DNA of 64,000 nt, from the NCBI GenBank assembly GCA_026225115.1, contig JAMFSE010000122.1:35799-99798 (forward strand), read 5' to 3'. Position 1 is the stretch's first letter; each line of letters starts with the position of its first letter. The notes beneath the pieces are model-generated. The model was not told the DNA's origin and did no database searches. It was given only the letters and a program-made list of their open reading frames with translations. Origin of the DNA: Rhodovastum atsumiense (GTDB lineage Bacteria > Pseudomonadota > Alphaproteobacteria > Acetobacterales > Acetobacteraceae). The position numbers were made by a program, and so were the translations under genes. Positions 33,980 through 42,772 of this stretch are shown piece after piece.

Positions 33980-34812
33980 TGCGGATTAAACTGATCTCGG
34001 CCAGCACAATGGCCGAAGCGATGCGCAGGGTGCGCGCCGAACTCGGTGAAGAGGCGCTGATCCTCGGCAACCGGCGCGTGGCCGGCGGCGTTGAAATAAC
34101 GGCGGCACTGGAGCCCGTCATCGCACCGCCAATTACCCCCGAGCCGAAACCCGAGCAGCGCGCCGAAAATAGTCTGGCAGCCCGCGTAAGCCGCATACAG
34201 TTCGACACCCTGGATTGGACAAGGCCGATCATGCTGGTGGGAACGCCAGGCGCCGGGAAAACCCTCACCGCCGCCAAGCTGGCAACCAGGCTGGTGCAAA
34301 TGGGCGACCAGCCAATGGTGATCACCGCCGATGGCGACCGTGCGGGCGCTGCAGAACAGCTGGCGGCATTCACCCGCATCCTCAACCTCGAGCTGATCGT
34401 GGCGGACAACCCCTTGATGATGTCTCGCGCCCTGGCATGCCGTTCCGGCCATAAAGCCATTATCGACATGGCCGGATTCAACCCGTTTGAGACCGGGCAA
34501 AGGGAAATTCTGATCAATCACGCCGTGGCGGCGGACGCCGCTTTGGTCTGGGTACTGCCAGCCGGCCTCGACTCCGAGGATGCGGCGGAATTCTCCGAGA
34601 CATTCGCGCAGCTGGGCGCTCGCCACATGATCCCAACCAAACTCGACATCACCCGGCGTTTCGAGAGCGTGCTGCGCGCAGCCGAGGCCGGCGGCTTTAT
34701 CCTGACCGATGCCGGCATCGGCCCCGGAATCGCCGATGGGCTGGTCCCGCTCGACTGCAAAATTCTCCTCTCCCTCATCCAACACGAAGCAAAAACGAGG
34801 CAGTTCGCATGA
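33979..34812 (+). CDS. flhF: FlhF-like SRP-type GTPase, shortened and divergent
   Basis: A 277-residue protein. The N-terminal B-domain motif AEAMRRVRAELGEEALILGNRRV identifies FlhF, which places flagella at the pole and acts with FlhG. The GTPase domain has a P-loop (LVGTPGAGKTLTAAKLA) and the TKLD motif intact. However, the usual DTYR/QL segment reads TADGDRAGAAEQL, and the DTAGR motif reads DMAGF. The linker is much shorter than in most FlhF proteins. It overlaps flhA and flhG, so it is in a tight operon. GTP hydrolysis may be altered. Confidence 0.85.
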   Translation: MRIKLISASTMAEAMRRVRAELGEEALILGNRRVAGGVEITAALEPVIAPPITPEPKPEQRAENSLAARVSRIQFDTLDWTRPIMLVGTPGAGKTLTAAKLATRLVQMGDQPMVITADGDRAGAAEQLAAFTRILNLELIVADNPLMMSRALACRSGHKAIIDMAGFNPFETGQREILINHAVAADAALVWVLPAGLDSEDAAEFSETFAQLGARHMIPTKLDITRRFESVLRAAEAGGFILTDAGIGPGIADGLVPLDCKILLSLIQHEAKTRQFA

Positions 34813-35588
34813 CGCCATCCCAACATTCGCACCGGCTTGTCGCCATCGCATCCGGCAAGGGCGGGGTCGGCAAAACCTGGTTCGCCATTACCCTCGCGCA
34901 TGCGCTGGCCATGCAGCGGGCAAAAATCCTTTTACTAGACGGCGACCTCGGACTTGCCAATGCCGACATCCTGCTCGGCGTCATGCCGAAGCTCGATCTC
35001 GGCCACGTGCTCTCCGGCGCGCATCCGGCCACCGTGATCGTGAAAATCGCCGGCGGTTTCGACTTGCTGCCCGGCCGCTCAGGCTCCGGGGCCTTGGCAA
35101 ATCTCAACGCCGCTACCCTCGATAAATTGAGCGACATCCTGAGCGACATCAAACTCGGATACGACACGGTGCTGTTGGATTGCGGCGCCGGCGTCGACCA
35201 GGCGGCGCAGCTGATGGTGGAGATGGCGGACACGCTGCTGTTGGTGATCACCGAAGATCCTTCCAGCCTTACCGACGCCTATGCCGTATTGAAATTACTG
35301 TTGATCGCCCGTTCGCCGCTGCAACTCGACGTCCGGGTGATCGTCAACATGGCCGGCAGCGTCGCCGCCGGTTTGCGCGCCTATGAAACACTCGCGGGCG
35401 CCGCCTCAGGATTTCTGAATTTCCGGCCAGCCCTCGGCGGCATTATCCGCCGGGACGAGCGGGTCAGAGACGCCATCCGCCGCCAAAGCCTGCTGCTCTC
35501 CCGCACCCCACAATCCATCGCCGGGCAAGATGTGGAGCAAATTGCCAGCAAGTTACTAGTAAGGCGAAGTGAAGAGGTCGCTTTTTGA
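34809..35588 (+). CDS. flhG: MinD/ParA-like flagellar number regulator FlhG (FleN)
   Basis: A 259-residue ATPase. The deviant Walker A SGKGGVGKTWFAITLAHALA, the switch segment DGDLGLANADILLG and VLLDCGAGVD are intact. FlhG limits flagellar number and acts on FlhF. The ATG overlaps flhF. The last several codons and the stop lie inside palindromic element copy 5, so its C-terminal residues come from the repeat. The typical C-terminal amphipathic helix was not recognised. Confidence 0.9.
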   Translation: MTPSQHSHRLVAIASGKGGVGKTWFAITLAHALAMQRAKILLLDGDLGLANADILLGVMPKLDLGHVLSGAHPATVIVKIAGGFDLLPGRSGSGALANLNAATLDKLSDILSDIKLGYDTVLLDCGAGVDQAAQLMVEMADTLLLVITEDPSSLTDAYAVLKLLLIARSPLQLDVRVIVNMAGSVAAGLRAYETLAGAASGFLNFRPALGGIIRRDERVRDAIRRQSLLLSRTPQSIAGQDVEQIASKLLVRRSEEVAF

Positions 35589-35692
35589 AAAAAGCGACGC
35601 AAAAACTTTTGTTGATTCTGAGCCGAGATTTTGAAACACCCCAGACCCAGTATAAAAAAGTCTTTTTGCTTCTTTTTCTTCAGAAAAAGAAG
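35577..35692. repeat. Dispersed palindromic element, copy 5
   Basis: Left hairpin GTCGCTTTTTG/AAAAAAGCGAC, an A-rich linker with GTTGATTCTG, a diverged centre, linker CCAGTATAAAAAAGTC, and right hairpin GCTTCTTTTTCTTCAGAAAAAGAAG. The flhG stop codon is inside the left hairpin. It lies between the converging flhG and ymdB-like genes, a good site for a bidirectional terminator. This is the most diverged full copy at its centre. Confidence 0.82.
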
Positions 35693-35704
35693 TCCTTACT
35701 TCCC

Positions 35705-36514
35705 TTACCTCGGCATCGCCGGCAATAAACGGCCGCCTGCGCGGATCGGTTCGATGCGGATTGCGATGCCCTTGTCATCGGTCTCGATAAAGGCGCCGCA
35801 GATGGTGGCCGGGCCCTCGGCGGGGGCCAGGCGCTCGCCGGGCATTTTGCGGAAAAAGCGCGTGACGGAGGGCTCCTTGGTCATGCCTATGACGCTGTCG
35901 TAATCACCGCACATGCCGAGATCGGCGCAAAAACCAGTGCCGCCGGGCAAGATCTGGTGGTCGGCGGTGGGAACATGCGTATGGGTGCCGACAACGGCGG
36001 AGACGCGGCCGTCGAAGGCATGCGCGAACGCCATTTTTTCCGAGGTCGCTTCGGCGTGGAAGTCGATCAGCGCCGCCTGCACGGTGATGCCGAGCTTGTG
36101 GCGGGTAAGCAGCTCTTCCACCGCGCGGAACGGGTCATCGAGCGCTTCCATGAACAGCCGGCCCATGGCCTGGGCGATAAGCACCTTGCGGTGATCGGGC
36201 AGCGTGATCACCGCGGCGCCGGCGCCGGGGGTGCCGGGCGGAAAATTCAGCGGCCGTAGCAAACGCGGTTCGCGGGCGATGTAGGGGATTATCTCCCGGC
36301 GGTCCCAGGCATGGTTGCCCAGGGTGACGACATCGGCGCCGGCGGCGAACAAAGCCTCCGCCATTTCCGGCGCCAGGCCAAAACCATGCGAGGCGTTTTC
36401 CGCGTTTACCGCGACAAAATCGGCGCCGAGCTGCGCCCGCAGGCCCGGCAAGGCGGCAATCACCGCATCCCGGCCGGAGCGGCCGACAAGGTCGCCAAAT
36501 ATCAAAAGGCGCAT
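35705..36514 (-). CDS. ymdB: YmdB-family metallophosphoesterase
   Basis: A 269-residue calcineurin-like phosphoesterase (TIGR00282 type). Metal ligands are visible in LLIFGDLVGRSGR, FVAVNAENASHGFG, VVTLGNHAWDRREI, LIDFHAEATSEKMAF and VVGTHTHVPTADHQI. The Bacillus homologue hydrolyses cyclic nucleotides and affects RNA turnover and biofilms. It sits downstream of recF on the same strand, with 13 bases between. The in vivo substrate here is unknown. Confidence 0.92.
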   Translation of the reverse strand: MRLLIFGDLVGRSGRDAVIAALPGLRAQLGADFVAVNAENASHGFGLAPEMAEALFAAGADVVTLGNHAWDRREIIPYIAREPRLLRPLNFPPGTPGAGAAVITLPDHRKVLIAQAMGRLFMEALDDPFRAVEELLTRHKLGITVQAALIDFHAEATSEKMAFAHAFDGRVSAVVGTHTHVPTADHQILPGGTGFCADLGMCGDYDSVIGMTKEPSVTRFFRKMPGERLAPAEGPATICGAFIETDDKGIAIRIEPIRAGGRLLPAMPR

Positions 36515-36527
36515 GAAAATCCATCTT

Positions 36528-37652
36528 TCATGCGGGCCCTATACGGCTATCCCGCACGCTATAATAGGCCGCGGCAAGCGGCCTGAAGGGCTCGGCATCG
36601 GTTCCGGTGAGGAAGGCATGCAGGCCGCGCCCGGTCAATGCCGCGAATAATGCCTGCCGTTTGGCCTCGTCCAGATGCACCAGCGGCTCGTCCAGCAGCA
36701 GCAAGGGCGGCGCGCCGCGGGCGGCGGCGATCAGCGCCGCATGGCCGAGGATGATGCCGATGAGCATGGATTTCTGCTGCCCGGTCGAAGAGAGGCCGGC
36801 GGCCCTGCCGGTTGCAGCGTCGGCGATCGCCAGATCCGCGCGTTGAGGACCAAAACTGGCGGCGCCGCGGGCGGCATCGGCGGCGCGCGCATCCTGCAGC
36901 GCCGCGCGCAGCCAATCCTCCACTGCCAGCGCCGGGGCGTCGGCCAGGCGCTGGGCGATGGCGCAATCCAGCGATAGAGAGACGGTTGGGAAAGGGTCGG
37001 CGGCGCCGGATTGCAGTGCCCCGTTCAGGCGCGAGATGAGGACTATGCGGGCGGCGGTAGCCGCTACCGCATGCCGGGCCATGCTGTCCTCCAGCCCCGC
37101 CAGCCAATCCGCATCGCTCCGCGGTTCTGCCAGCAGCCGGTTGCGCTGGGCGGAAGCGGCTTCGAATGCCGCCACCTCGCGCGCATGCGCGGGCTCCAGC
37201 GCCACCACCAGCCGGTCCAGGAATTTCCGCCGGCCGCCTGCGGCATCGGTGAACAGCCGGTCCATCTGCGGGGTCAGCCAGACGGCGGCGAGACGGGCGG
37301 AAATTTCCGCCTGCGCGCGCGGGGTGGCGCCATCCAGCTGAAACACCCGGCGTTCCGGATTGGCTTCTGCCGTTCCGGTGCCGATTTCAAATCCATCGCC
37401 CGCAAGATTGAAAGTAGCCGCCACGGCCCAGCCGCCCGAGCTCTCCTCACCTTGCCGAACCAGCTCCGAGAATTTGGCGCCCCGCAACCCCCGGCCCGGC
37501 ACCAGCATGGAGATCGCTTCCAGCAGATTGGTCTTGCCGCTGCCATTCGGCCCGGTGAACACGCAGATCGGCGCCCCCGGCGTAAACCGGAGCGCCGCAT
37601 AGGAGCGAAAATCGCTAAGCGTCAGCCTTCGTAAGGCAGGTGCAACGCACAC
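36528..37652 (-). CDS. recF: DNA replication/repair protein RecF
   Basis: A 374-residue SMC-like ATPase that loads RecA at gaps. Walker A is FTGPNGSGKTNLLEAISML near residue 35, LSSTGQQKSMLIGIILGHA is the signature motif and LLLDEPLVHLDEAKR the Walker B. The start is GTG 37652, six bases after the dnaN stop, with a G-run upstream. dnaN-recF is an old conserved pair; gyrB and dnaA are not adjacent. Confidence 0.93.
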   Translation of the reverse strand: MCVAPALRRLTLSDFRSYAALRFTPGAPICVFTGPNGSGKTNLLEAISMLVPGRGLRGAKFSELVRQGEESSGGWAVAATFNLAGDGFEIGTGTAEANPERRVFQLDGATPRAQAEISARLAAVWLTPQMDRLFTDAAGGRRKFLDRLVVALEPAHAREVAAFEAASAQRNRLLAEPRSDADWLAGLEDSMARHAVAATAARIVLISRLNGALQSGAADPFPTVSLSLDCAIAQRLADAPALAVEDWLRAALQDARAADAARGAASFGPQRADLAIADAATGRAAGLSSTGQQKSMLIGIILGHAALIAAARGAPPLLLLDEPLVHLDEAKRQALFAALTGRGLHAFLTGTDAEPFRPLAAAYYSVRDSRIGPA

Positions 37653-37658
37653 CCCATT

Positions 37659-38783
37659 CTATACCCGCATGGGCATCAGGACATAAACTGCGCGAAGATC
37701 GCTCGGATCGCGAACCAATGTCGGCGCCGCGCCATCAGCAAACACGAACTCGACATCGCCCTCGATCTGCTCGGTGACATCATTCAGGTAGCGCGCCTGG
37801 AAGCCGATCTCGAGTGGGCCGGCATCATATTTGATTCGGTCGGCATCCAGCTCCTCGGTCGCCGTTCCCTGTTCCGGGCTTGCCGCCGAAATCACCAGCA
37901 GGTCGCGGGCGAGGGAGAGCTTAACCGGCCGGTGCCGTTCGGATGAAATGGCGGAAACCCGGGCCACCGCGGCCGAGAAATCCTTCTGGTTCACGCGAAG
38001 CACCTTGTCGTTATTGCGCGGGATCACCCGGTCGTAATCCGGGAAGGTGCCGTCGATCAGCTTGCTGGTCAGCCGCATGGTGCCAATGGTGAACTGAATG
38101 CGGGTCTCGGACAGCGCAATCTCGATATCGCCGCTCACCTCATCCAAAAGTTTCCGCAATTCATTGACCGTCTTGCGCGGGATGATCACGCCCGGAATGC
38201 CGGCGGCACCTTCCGGAAGCGTCTCCTCGACCCGGGCCAGGCGATGGCCGTCGGTTGCCACCGCGCGCAGCACCGCGCCGCCGTCGGTCTCGGCCGCATG
38301 CAGATAGATGCCGTTCAAATAGTAGCGCGTCTCTTCCGTGCTGATCGCGAATTTGGTCCGGTCGATCAGCCCGCGCAGGTCCAGCGCCGACAGATTGAAG
38401 CTATGCGATAGCTTGCCGGCATCGAGTTTCGGAAATTCGTCGACGCCCAGCGCCACCAGGCTGGTGGAGTAGCGGCCGGCGCGCAGGCCCAGCTGGGCAT
38501 CGCCACCCGGGTGGTCCAGTTCGATCTCGGCATTTTCCGGTTGCCGGCGGACAATCTCGTAAAGGGTCGCGGCCGGAACGGTAATCGCCCCGTCGCGCGT
38601 CGCCTGCGCTGGGACCTCCTCAACCAAGGCAATCTCAAGATCGGTCGCCGCGATCGTCAGTCTACCGTCCCGCACCGCCAATAACACATTGGCAAGAATA
38701 GGAATTGTGTTGCGCTTCTCCACCACGTTCTGCACGTGAGCCAGCGACTTCATCAGCGTGGCGCGATCAGCCTTGAACTTCAT
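37659..38783 (-). CDS. dnaN: DNA polymerase III subunit beta (sliding clamp)
   Basis: A 374-residue clamp that tethers the replicase. MKFKADRATLMKSLAHVQNVVEKRNTIPIL opens it, and three clamp domains follow to the C-terminal YVLMPMRV, the strongly conserved end. ATG 38783 has GGAAGG upstream; the frame to 38846 adds an unrelated 21 residues. It is the first gene of dnaN-recF-ymdB on the minus strand. No DnaA boxes were seen in the upstream region, so this is not an obvious origin. Confidence 0.95.
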   Translation of the reverse strand: MKFKADRATLMKSLAHVQNVVEKRNTIPILANVLLAVRDGRLTIAATDLEIALVEEVPAQATRDGAITVPAATLYEIVRRQPENAEIELDHPGGDAQLGLRAGRYSTSLVALGVDEFPKLDAGKLSHSFNLSALDLRGLIDRTKFAISTEETRYYLNGIYLHAAETDGGAVLRAVATDGHRLARVEETLPEGAAGIPGVIIPRKTVNELRKLLDEVSGDIEIALSETRIQFTIGTMRLTSKLIDGTFPDYDRVIPRNNDKVLRVNQKDFSAAVARVSAISSERHRPVKLSLARDLLVISAASPEQGTATEELDADRIKYDAGPLEIGFQARYLNDVTEQIEGDVEFVFADGAAPTLVRDPSDLRAVYVLMPMRV

Positions 38784-39043
38784 GATACCCTTCCAGACGC
38801 CGGACCCGATTCTTGGAGCCCCTGCGCAAGCCGCCACAATGGCCACCGATTCGCATTATACTAGCAACCCGGACCCTTGCAGGAAAGTGCCGCGTTTGCC
38901 AGCAGTTTAGGCCCTGGCCGACGTCGCGCCTGCGGGGGCCGATTATTTTAAACCTTCAATTTCTCCATTTCCCGCAGTTTGTTAACTTCGGCTTAGCCAG
39001 ACAGCGGCAATCCTGAAGGGCGCGTACGCGCGAGACGGGGAAT
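38784..39043. other. Non-coding region upstream of dnaN
   Basis: This 260-bp stretch, part of a 400-bp gap between the divergent dnaN and GGDEF-EAL genes, has no ORF I would trust. It contains a T/A-rich part (TTATTTTAAACCTTC) suited to promoters. I searched by eye for DnaA boxes (TTATNCACA) and saw none. Confidence 0.4.
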
Positions 39044-39187
39044 ATGCGGCGCGCCATGACGGAATGCGGAAATCAGGACGGCAAAGCATTGGCCTGCGAG
39101 CCAGCCTCGGCGCAAACGGCCGGGGCGGCTAAGCGGCCGCAAGCTGCCGGGGCGGGTAACCGGCGGATGGCGAGGATCATGGTATGA
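39044..39187 (+). CDS. Possible 47-codon ORF coupled to the GGDEF-EAL gene
   Basis: A short frame starting MRRAMTECGNQDGKAL with a purine-rich GACGGGGA just before it. It ends in a TGA that overlaps the ATG of the next gene (ATGA). It has no recognised family and is rich in Ala, Gly and Arg. The overlap suggests translational coupling, but high GC content makes chance frames common. Confidence 0.3.
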   Translation: MRRAMTECGNQDGKALACEPASAQTAGAAKRPQAAGAGNRRMARIMV

Positions 39188-41946
39188 AGTGCAACCTTAA
39201 GCGGCGATTCGCAGATATTCCGATGCTGTACAAAATCGGCGCGGCGCCGTTGTTTGCCCTGGTCATTTTGTTCGCGGTAGTGGCGAGCGCGGCCATTCTG
39301 CAGGAACGCCAGACCCTGGTCATGCATGGGATACTTTCTGACAATGCACTGGAAAACGCGTTGGCCGCCAACGCGCAAAAAATAACCGCGGATAACGGCG
39401 CGCTGTTTCTGATCATGGCCAAGCAGGCCGCCGGCGGGTCGCTCTCGGAGAGTCAGCTGGCGCTCACGAAGCTGTTGACGCAGCTTGATGCGGTCAAGAC
39501 CAATCTGCTGGCGCTGCGGCCGCATTTGCCGGTTGCGCAGCGCGCCGATTTTGATGTGGTCGTGGAGGAGCTTGGCAATTTCCATGGCGCCATCGCGGTT
39601 GTGGGATCGATGCTTGGCGCCGATTTTAGCGCCGCCGCGGATTTCATTCAGCCTTATGAAAAAATTTACTTGCAGATGACGGCCTCACTCAACGAATCCT
39701 CGCAGCGGCTCGCCGCGACCGCGGCGGCGGAAGCGGCCCAGAGTGCCGCGCAGACCGCACTGATCCGCAGACTGATGTTCGCTTTTGCCGTCCTGACGGT
39801 ACTGCTGGTGACGATGGTGGAGTGGCTGATCGTCAGCGCGCTGCGGCGGACGATGACAGATATCTGCGAAGCGACCGAAAGTCTGGCGGCGGGCCAGAAT
39901 GACCTGGACCTGGAGGGATTGGCGCGGGGGGACGAATTCGGCGCCATCGTCCGCTCACTGACCATATTCCGGGAGAACCAGTTCCGGATTATCGCAATGC
40001 GGAAAGAGCAGGAGGAAATGGAAGCGCGCGAAGATGCTTCGCGCATGCACAGAGCGCGTTTGATGCGGATGATCTCGGTCCTCAGTGAAACCAACGAGGC
40101 AATATTGCGCGCCGAAACGCCCGAAAAGCTTTTCTCTCTCGTATGCGAGGCCGCGGCATCCGGCGGCAAGTTCACCTTCACGAACGTCCTTTTCGCAGAT
40201 TCGGCAAGCCCCTATCTGAAAGTGATCGCGGCGGCCGGTCCCAGCGCCGTCGTATCAAAATATGCGCAGCCGGCCGTGCAGCCTTTTGTCCGTGCAGCCC
40301 AGGATGAACTGGCAGAGGCTGCCTTTCGTACCGGCGAGCCCAGCATCAGCAATGATTATCTGGTCGAACAACGGCACAGCGCATTCTATGAAATGAGCCG
40401 TGCGGCCGGAACAAAATCCGCGGCGGCACTGCCCGTGTTCAGCAGTGGCAAAACGATTGGTTGCCTGCTTCTGATGTCGGAGGAACCGAATACCTTTACG
40501 CCGGACTTCGTCGAGCTGCTGGAGCGGCTCGCTGGAAATGTCTCATTCGCGCTGGAGAATTTCGAAAAAGCGGCGGAGCGCGAGCAGGCAGAAGCCAGGA
40601 TCAAATACCTCGCCACGCATGACAGCCTCACCGGTCTTCCCAATCGGGCAATGTTCAACCAGCTGTTAACTTTCTCAATCGCGAATGCGCGCCGCTATCA
40701 ACGTCAATGCGCGGTTCTGTTCATTGACCTCGATCGATTCAAGCTTATCAATGATTCGCTCGGCCATGCCGCCGGCGATAAGTTACTGATCGAAATGGCG
40801 GCAAGGCTGAACGGCGTTATCCGCGCCAGTGATGTCGTGGCCCGGCTGGGCGGCGATGAATTCGTTGTCCTGTTGAACGAAATCTCCGGTTCCGAACAGG
40901 CCGTTTCAGTCGCCCATACGCTGCTAAGTTCATTCAGCAAGCCGATGGATTTAAGCGGCCATGAATGCCGCGTTACCGGGAGCATCGGCATCGCAATGTT
41001 CCCCGATGACGGGACAGACGAGCAGACGCTGATGAAGAATGCCGATATCGCCATGTACCTTGCCAAGGCCGAGGGTAAGAACGACGTTCGGTTGTTCTCC
41101 ACCGAGATCGAAACCCAGTCCGTCGATCGGTTGGAGATAGAGACCAGCCTGCGGTTGGCTGTCGAGCGCGGCGAGCTTTGCTTGCATTATCAACCCAAGG
41201 TGGACGTGTTAAGCGGAAAAATAGCCGGTGTGGAGGCATTACTGCGCTGGATGCATCCACAGCTCGGAATGCTCCCCCCGATCAAGTTCATTCCGCTGGC
41301 CGAGGAAACCGGACTGATCGTGATGATCGGACGTTGGGTATTAAACACTGCCTGCGCGCAGAACATGGAATGGCAGCGTGCCGGGCTGCCACCCATTTCA
41401 ATGGCTGTTAATGTCTCGCCTCGGCAATTCTCCGACGACAATCTACTGAACTATATCGACAGCGCGTTGGCCAGCAGCGGTCTGGATCCGAAACTTCTGC
41501 AGATCGAAATAACCGAAAGCATGGTGATGCTCAATGTTGACCGTGCAATCAAAATATTAGACGCCATTCAAGGACGCGGCGTGCGCCTTGCCATTGACGA
41601 TTTTGGTACCGGCTATTCTTCCATGTCGGTATTAAAACGGTTTCCAATTGATACGATAAAAATTGACCGCTCTTTTGTTCGCGACCTGCCGGACAGCTCC
41701 GAGGACAAGGCCATATCGGAGGCAATTATCAATATGGGCAAGGCGCTCGGGCTTACGATCGTTGCTGAGGGTGTGGAAACCATCGAACAGGACAAATTCC
41801 TCCGCGACCATTCCTGCGACGAGATTCAAGGCTTTCTATTCAGCAAGCCGGTTTTGCCGGAAAGGATTGTCGAGCTCCTGCTATCCACCCCAACGGCTGC
41901 GGCCAGCATCCCTTCACCAGGCGGCAACCTAATGACCGTTGAATGA
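39184..41946 (+). CDS. Membrane-bound bifunctional diguanylate cyclase/phosphodiesterase (HAMP-GAF-GGDEF-EAL)
   Basis: A 920-residue cyclic-di-GMP enzyme. A first span at about 15-37 and a second at about 197-218 enclose a periplasmic sensor region. They are followed by a HAMP linker (ESLAAGQNDLDLEGLARGDEFGAI), a GAF-like domain (about 300-455), GGDEF at about 556-560 with the inhibitory-site RxxD five residues ahead (RASDVVARL), and EAL at about 684. The EAL domain keeps EALLRW, NVSPRQF, ITES, DDFGTGYSS and EGVET, so both activities look possible. Lying near flagellar genes, it may set the motile-to-sessile switch. Confidence 0.92.
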   Translation: MKCNLKRRFADIPMLYKIGAAPLFALVILFAVVASAAILQERQTLVMHGILSDNALENALAANAQKITADNGALFLIMAKQAAGGSLSESQLALTKLLTQLDAVKTNLLALRPHLPVAQRADFDVVVEELGNFHGAIAVVGSMLGADFSAAADFIQPYEKIYLQMTASLNESSQRLAATAAAEAAQSAAQTALIRRLMFAFAVLTVLLVTMVEWLIVSALRRTMTDICEATESLAAGQNDLDLEGLARGDEFGAIVRSLTIFRENQFRIIAMRKEQEEMEAREDASRMHRARLMRMISVLSETNEAILRAETPEKLFSLVCEAAASGGKFTFTNVLFADSASPYLKVIAAAGPSAVVSKYAQPAVQPFVRAAQDELAEAAFRTGEPSISNDYLVEQRHSAFYEMSRAAGTKSAAALPVFSSGKTIGCLLLMSEEPNTFTPDFVELLERLAGNVSFALENFEKAAEREQAEARIKYLATHDSLTGLPNRAMFNQLLTFSIANARRYQRQCAVLFIDLDRFKLINDSLGHAAGDKLLIEMAARLNGVIRASDVVARLGGDEFVVLLNEISGSEQAVSVAHTLLSSFSKPMDLSGHECRVTGSIGIAMFPDDGTDEQTLMKNADIAMYLAKAEGKNDVRLFSTEIETQSVDRLEIETSLRLAVERGELCLHYQPKVDVLSGKIAGVEALLRWMHPQLGMLPPIKFIPLAEETGLIVMIGRWVLNTACAQNMEWQRAGLPPISMAVNVSPRQFSDDNLLNYIDSALASSGLDPKLLQIEITESMVMLNVDRAIKILDAIQGRGVRLAIDDFGTGYSSMSVLKRFPIDTIKIDRSFVRDLPDSSEDKAISEAIINMGKALGLTIVAEGVETIEQDKFLRDHSCDEIQGFLFSKPVLPERIVELLLSTPTAAASIPSPGGNLMTVE

Positions 41947-42771
41947 TTACTTGCAGCTGGCCTGCGGAATATCCAAATGTTCGAGCTTGCCGAGCAGCAC
42001 GAAGTCGCCGAAATCCATCATGATGTTATTGGCGACGCCATTGTCATAGTAGATCATTTGACTCCGGAAATCCGGATTTTGGTCGGAATTCTTGCGCTCG
42101 TAGAAGGCAATATCGACATCGGTGCTGGAGAATTTTGTCAAAGTCGAAAACGGCGGCTTGCCGCGGTCGCCGCGTCCGAGAATTACCACGAACGTATGCT
42201 GCGCGCCGTCATCGGTGGTGCCGTCGAACAGCGGCACCGAAATGAATTTCTTTCCCTTGGCACCCGCATCGAGGATCGCCTGCGTATGCGCCATGGGAAA
42301 CAAGGTTCCGGGCGGCATGGTCATCACGCGGTTGGCGGGCGTGGAATAGGTAATCGTACCGGAACCATCCGTGCCCGCATGGATGGCGGTGCCGGCGTCA
42401 TCGACGATTGGCTTGCCGTCATTATCGCGCTCGCTGAGATTAAAGGTAAGGACGCTGCCATTCTTGCTCTCCCAGGTCACATAATCGGTCACGGTCTTGG
42501 TCAGCGACCCATCGGCGTTGCGGATCAGCAGCACCATATGCTGGGTCGTCCCCCATCCAGTGCAGCCGTCCGCCACCGCGAAGCGCATCTGGCCGGTCGC
42601 ACCCGTCACATCATGGGTGCGCACCTTCGCCAGGCTGAGATCGTAAACCGCCACCTGGGCGGTCAGATTTGGCACCGTGCTTGCCTGCGCCCAATCCAGC
42701 ACGCCCGATAAACCCAGCCCCAGCAGGCCCGCGCCGCGTAGGCCCGCGACAACAAATTTGTAAGCCTTCAA
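41947..42771 (-). CDS. eipB: Cell envelope integrity protein EipB (DUF1849)
   Basis: A periplasmic protein of 274 residues. The TTG start at 42771 was chosen because GAGGA precedes it with good spacing and the product then begins with a clean signal peptide (LKAYKFVVAGLRGAGLLGLG, cleavage near WAQA). The longer frame to 42990 reads deep into uvrB. YEVTWESKNGS-like and SVPLFDGTTDDGAQHTFVVILG segments match DUF1849, whose Brucella member EipB forms a beta-spiral and supports envelope integrity. A pair of cysteines (GCTGWGT and the final SCK) may form the family disulphide. Confidence 0.87.
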   Translation of the reverse strand: MKAYKFVVAGLRGAGLLGLGLSGVLDWAQASTVPNLTAQVAVYDLSLAKVRTHDVTGATGQMRFAVADGCTGWGTTQHMVLLIRNADGSLTKTVTDYVTWESKNGSVLTFNLSERDNDGKPIVDDAGTAIHAGTDGSGTITYSTPANRVMTMPPGTLFPMAHTQAILDAGAKGKKFISVPLFDGTTDDGAQHTFVVILGRGDRGKPPFSTLTKFSSTDVDIAFYERKNSDQNPDFRSQMIYYDNGVANNIMMDFGDFVLLGKLEHLDIPQASCK

Positions 42772-42772
42772 A

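Noticed and set aside
38784..39183. Possible replication origin beside dnaN
   Set aside because: No DnaA boxes or strong AT-rich unwinding region were seen, and dnaA is absent.
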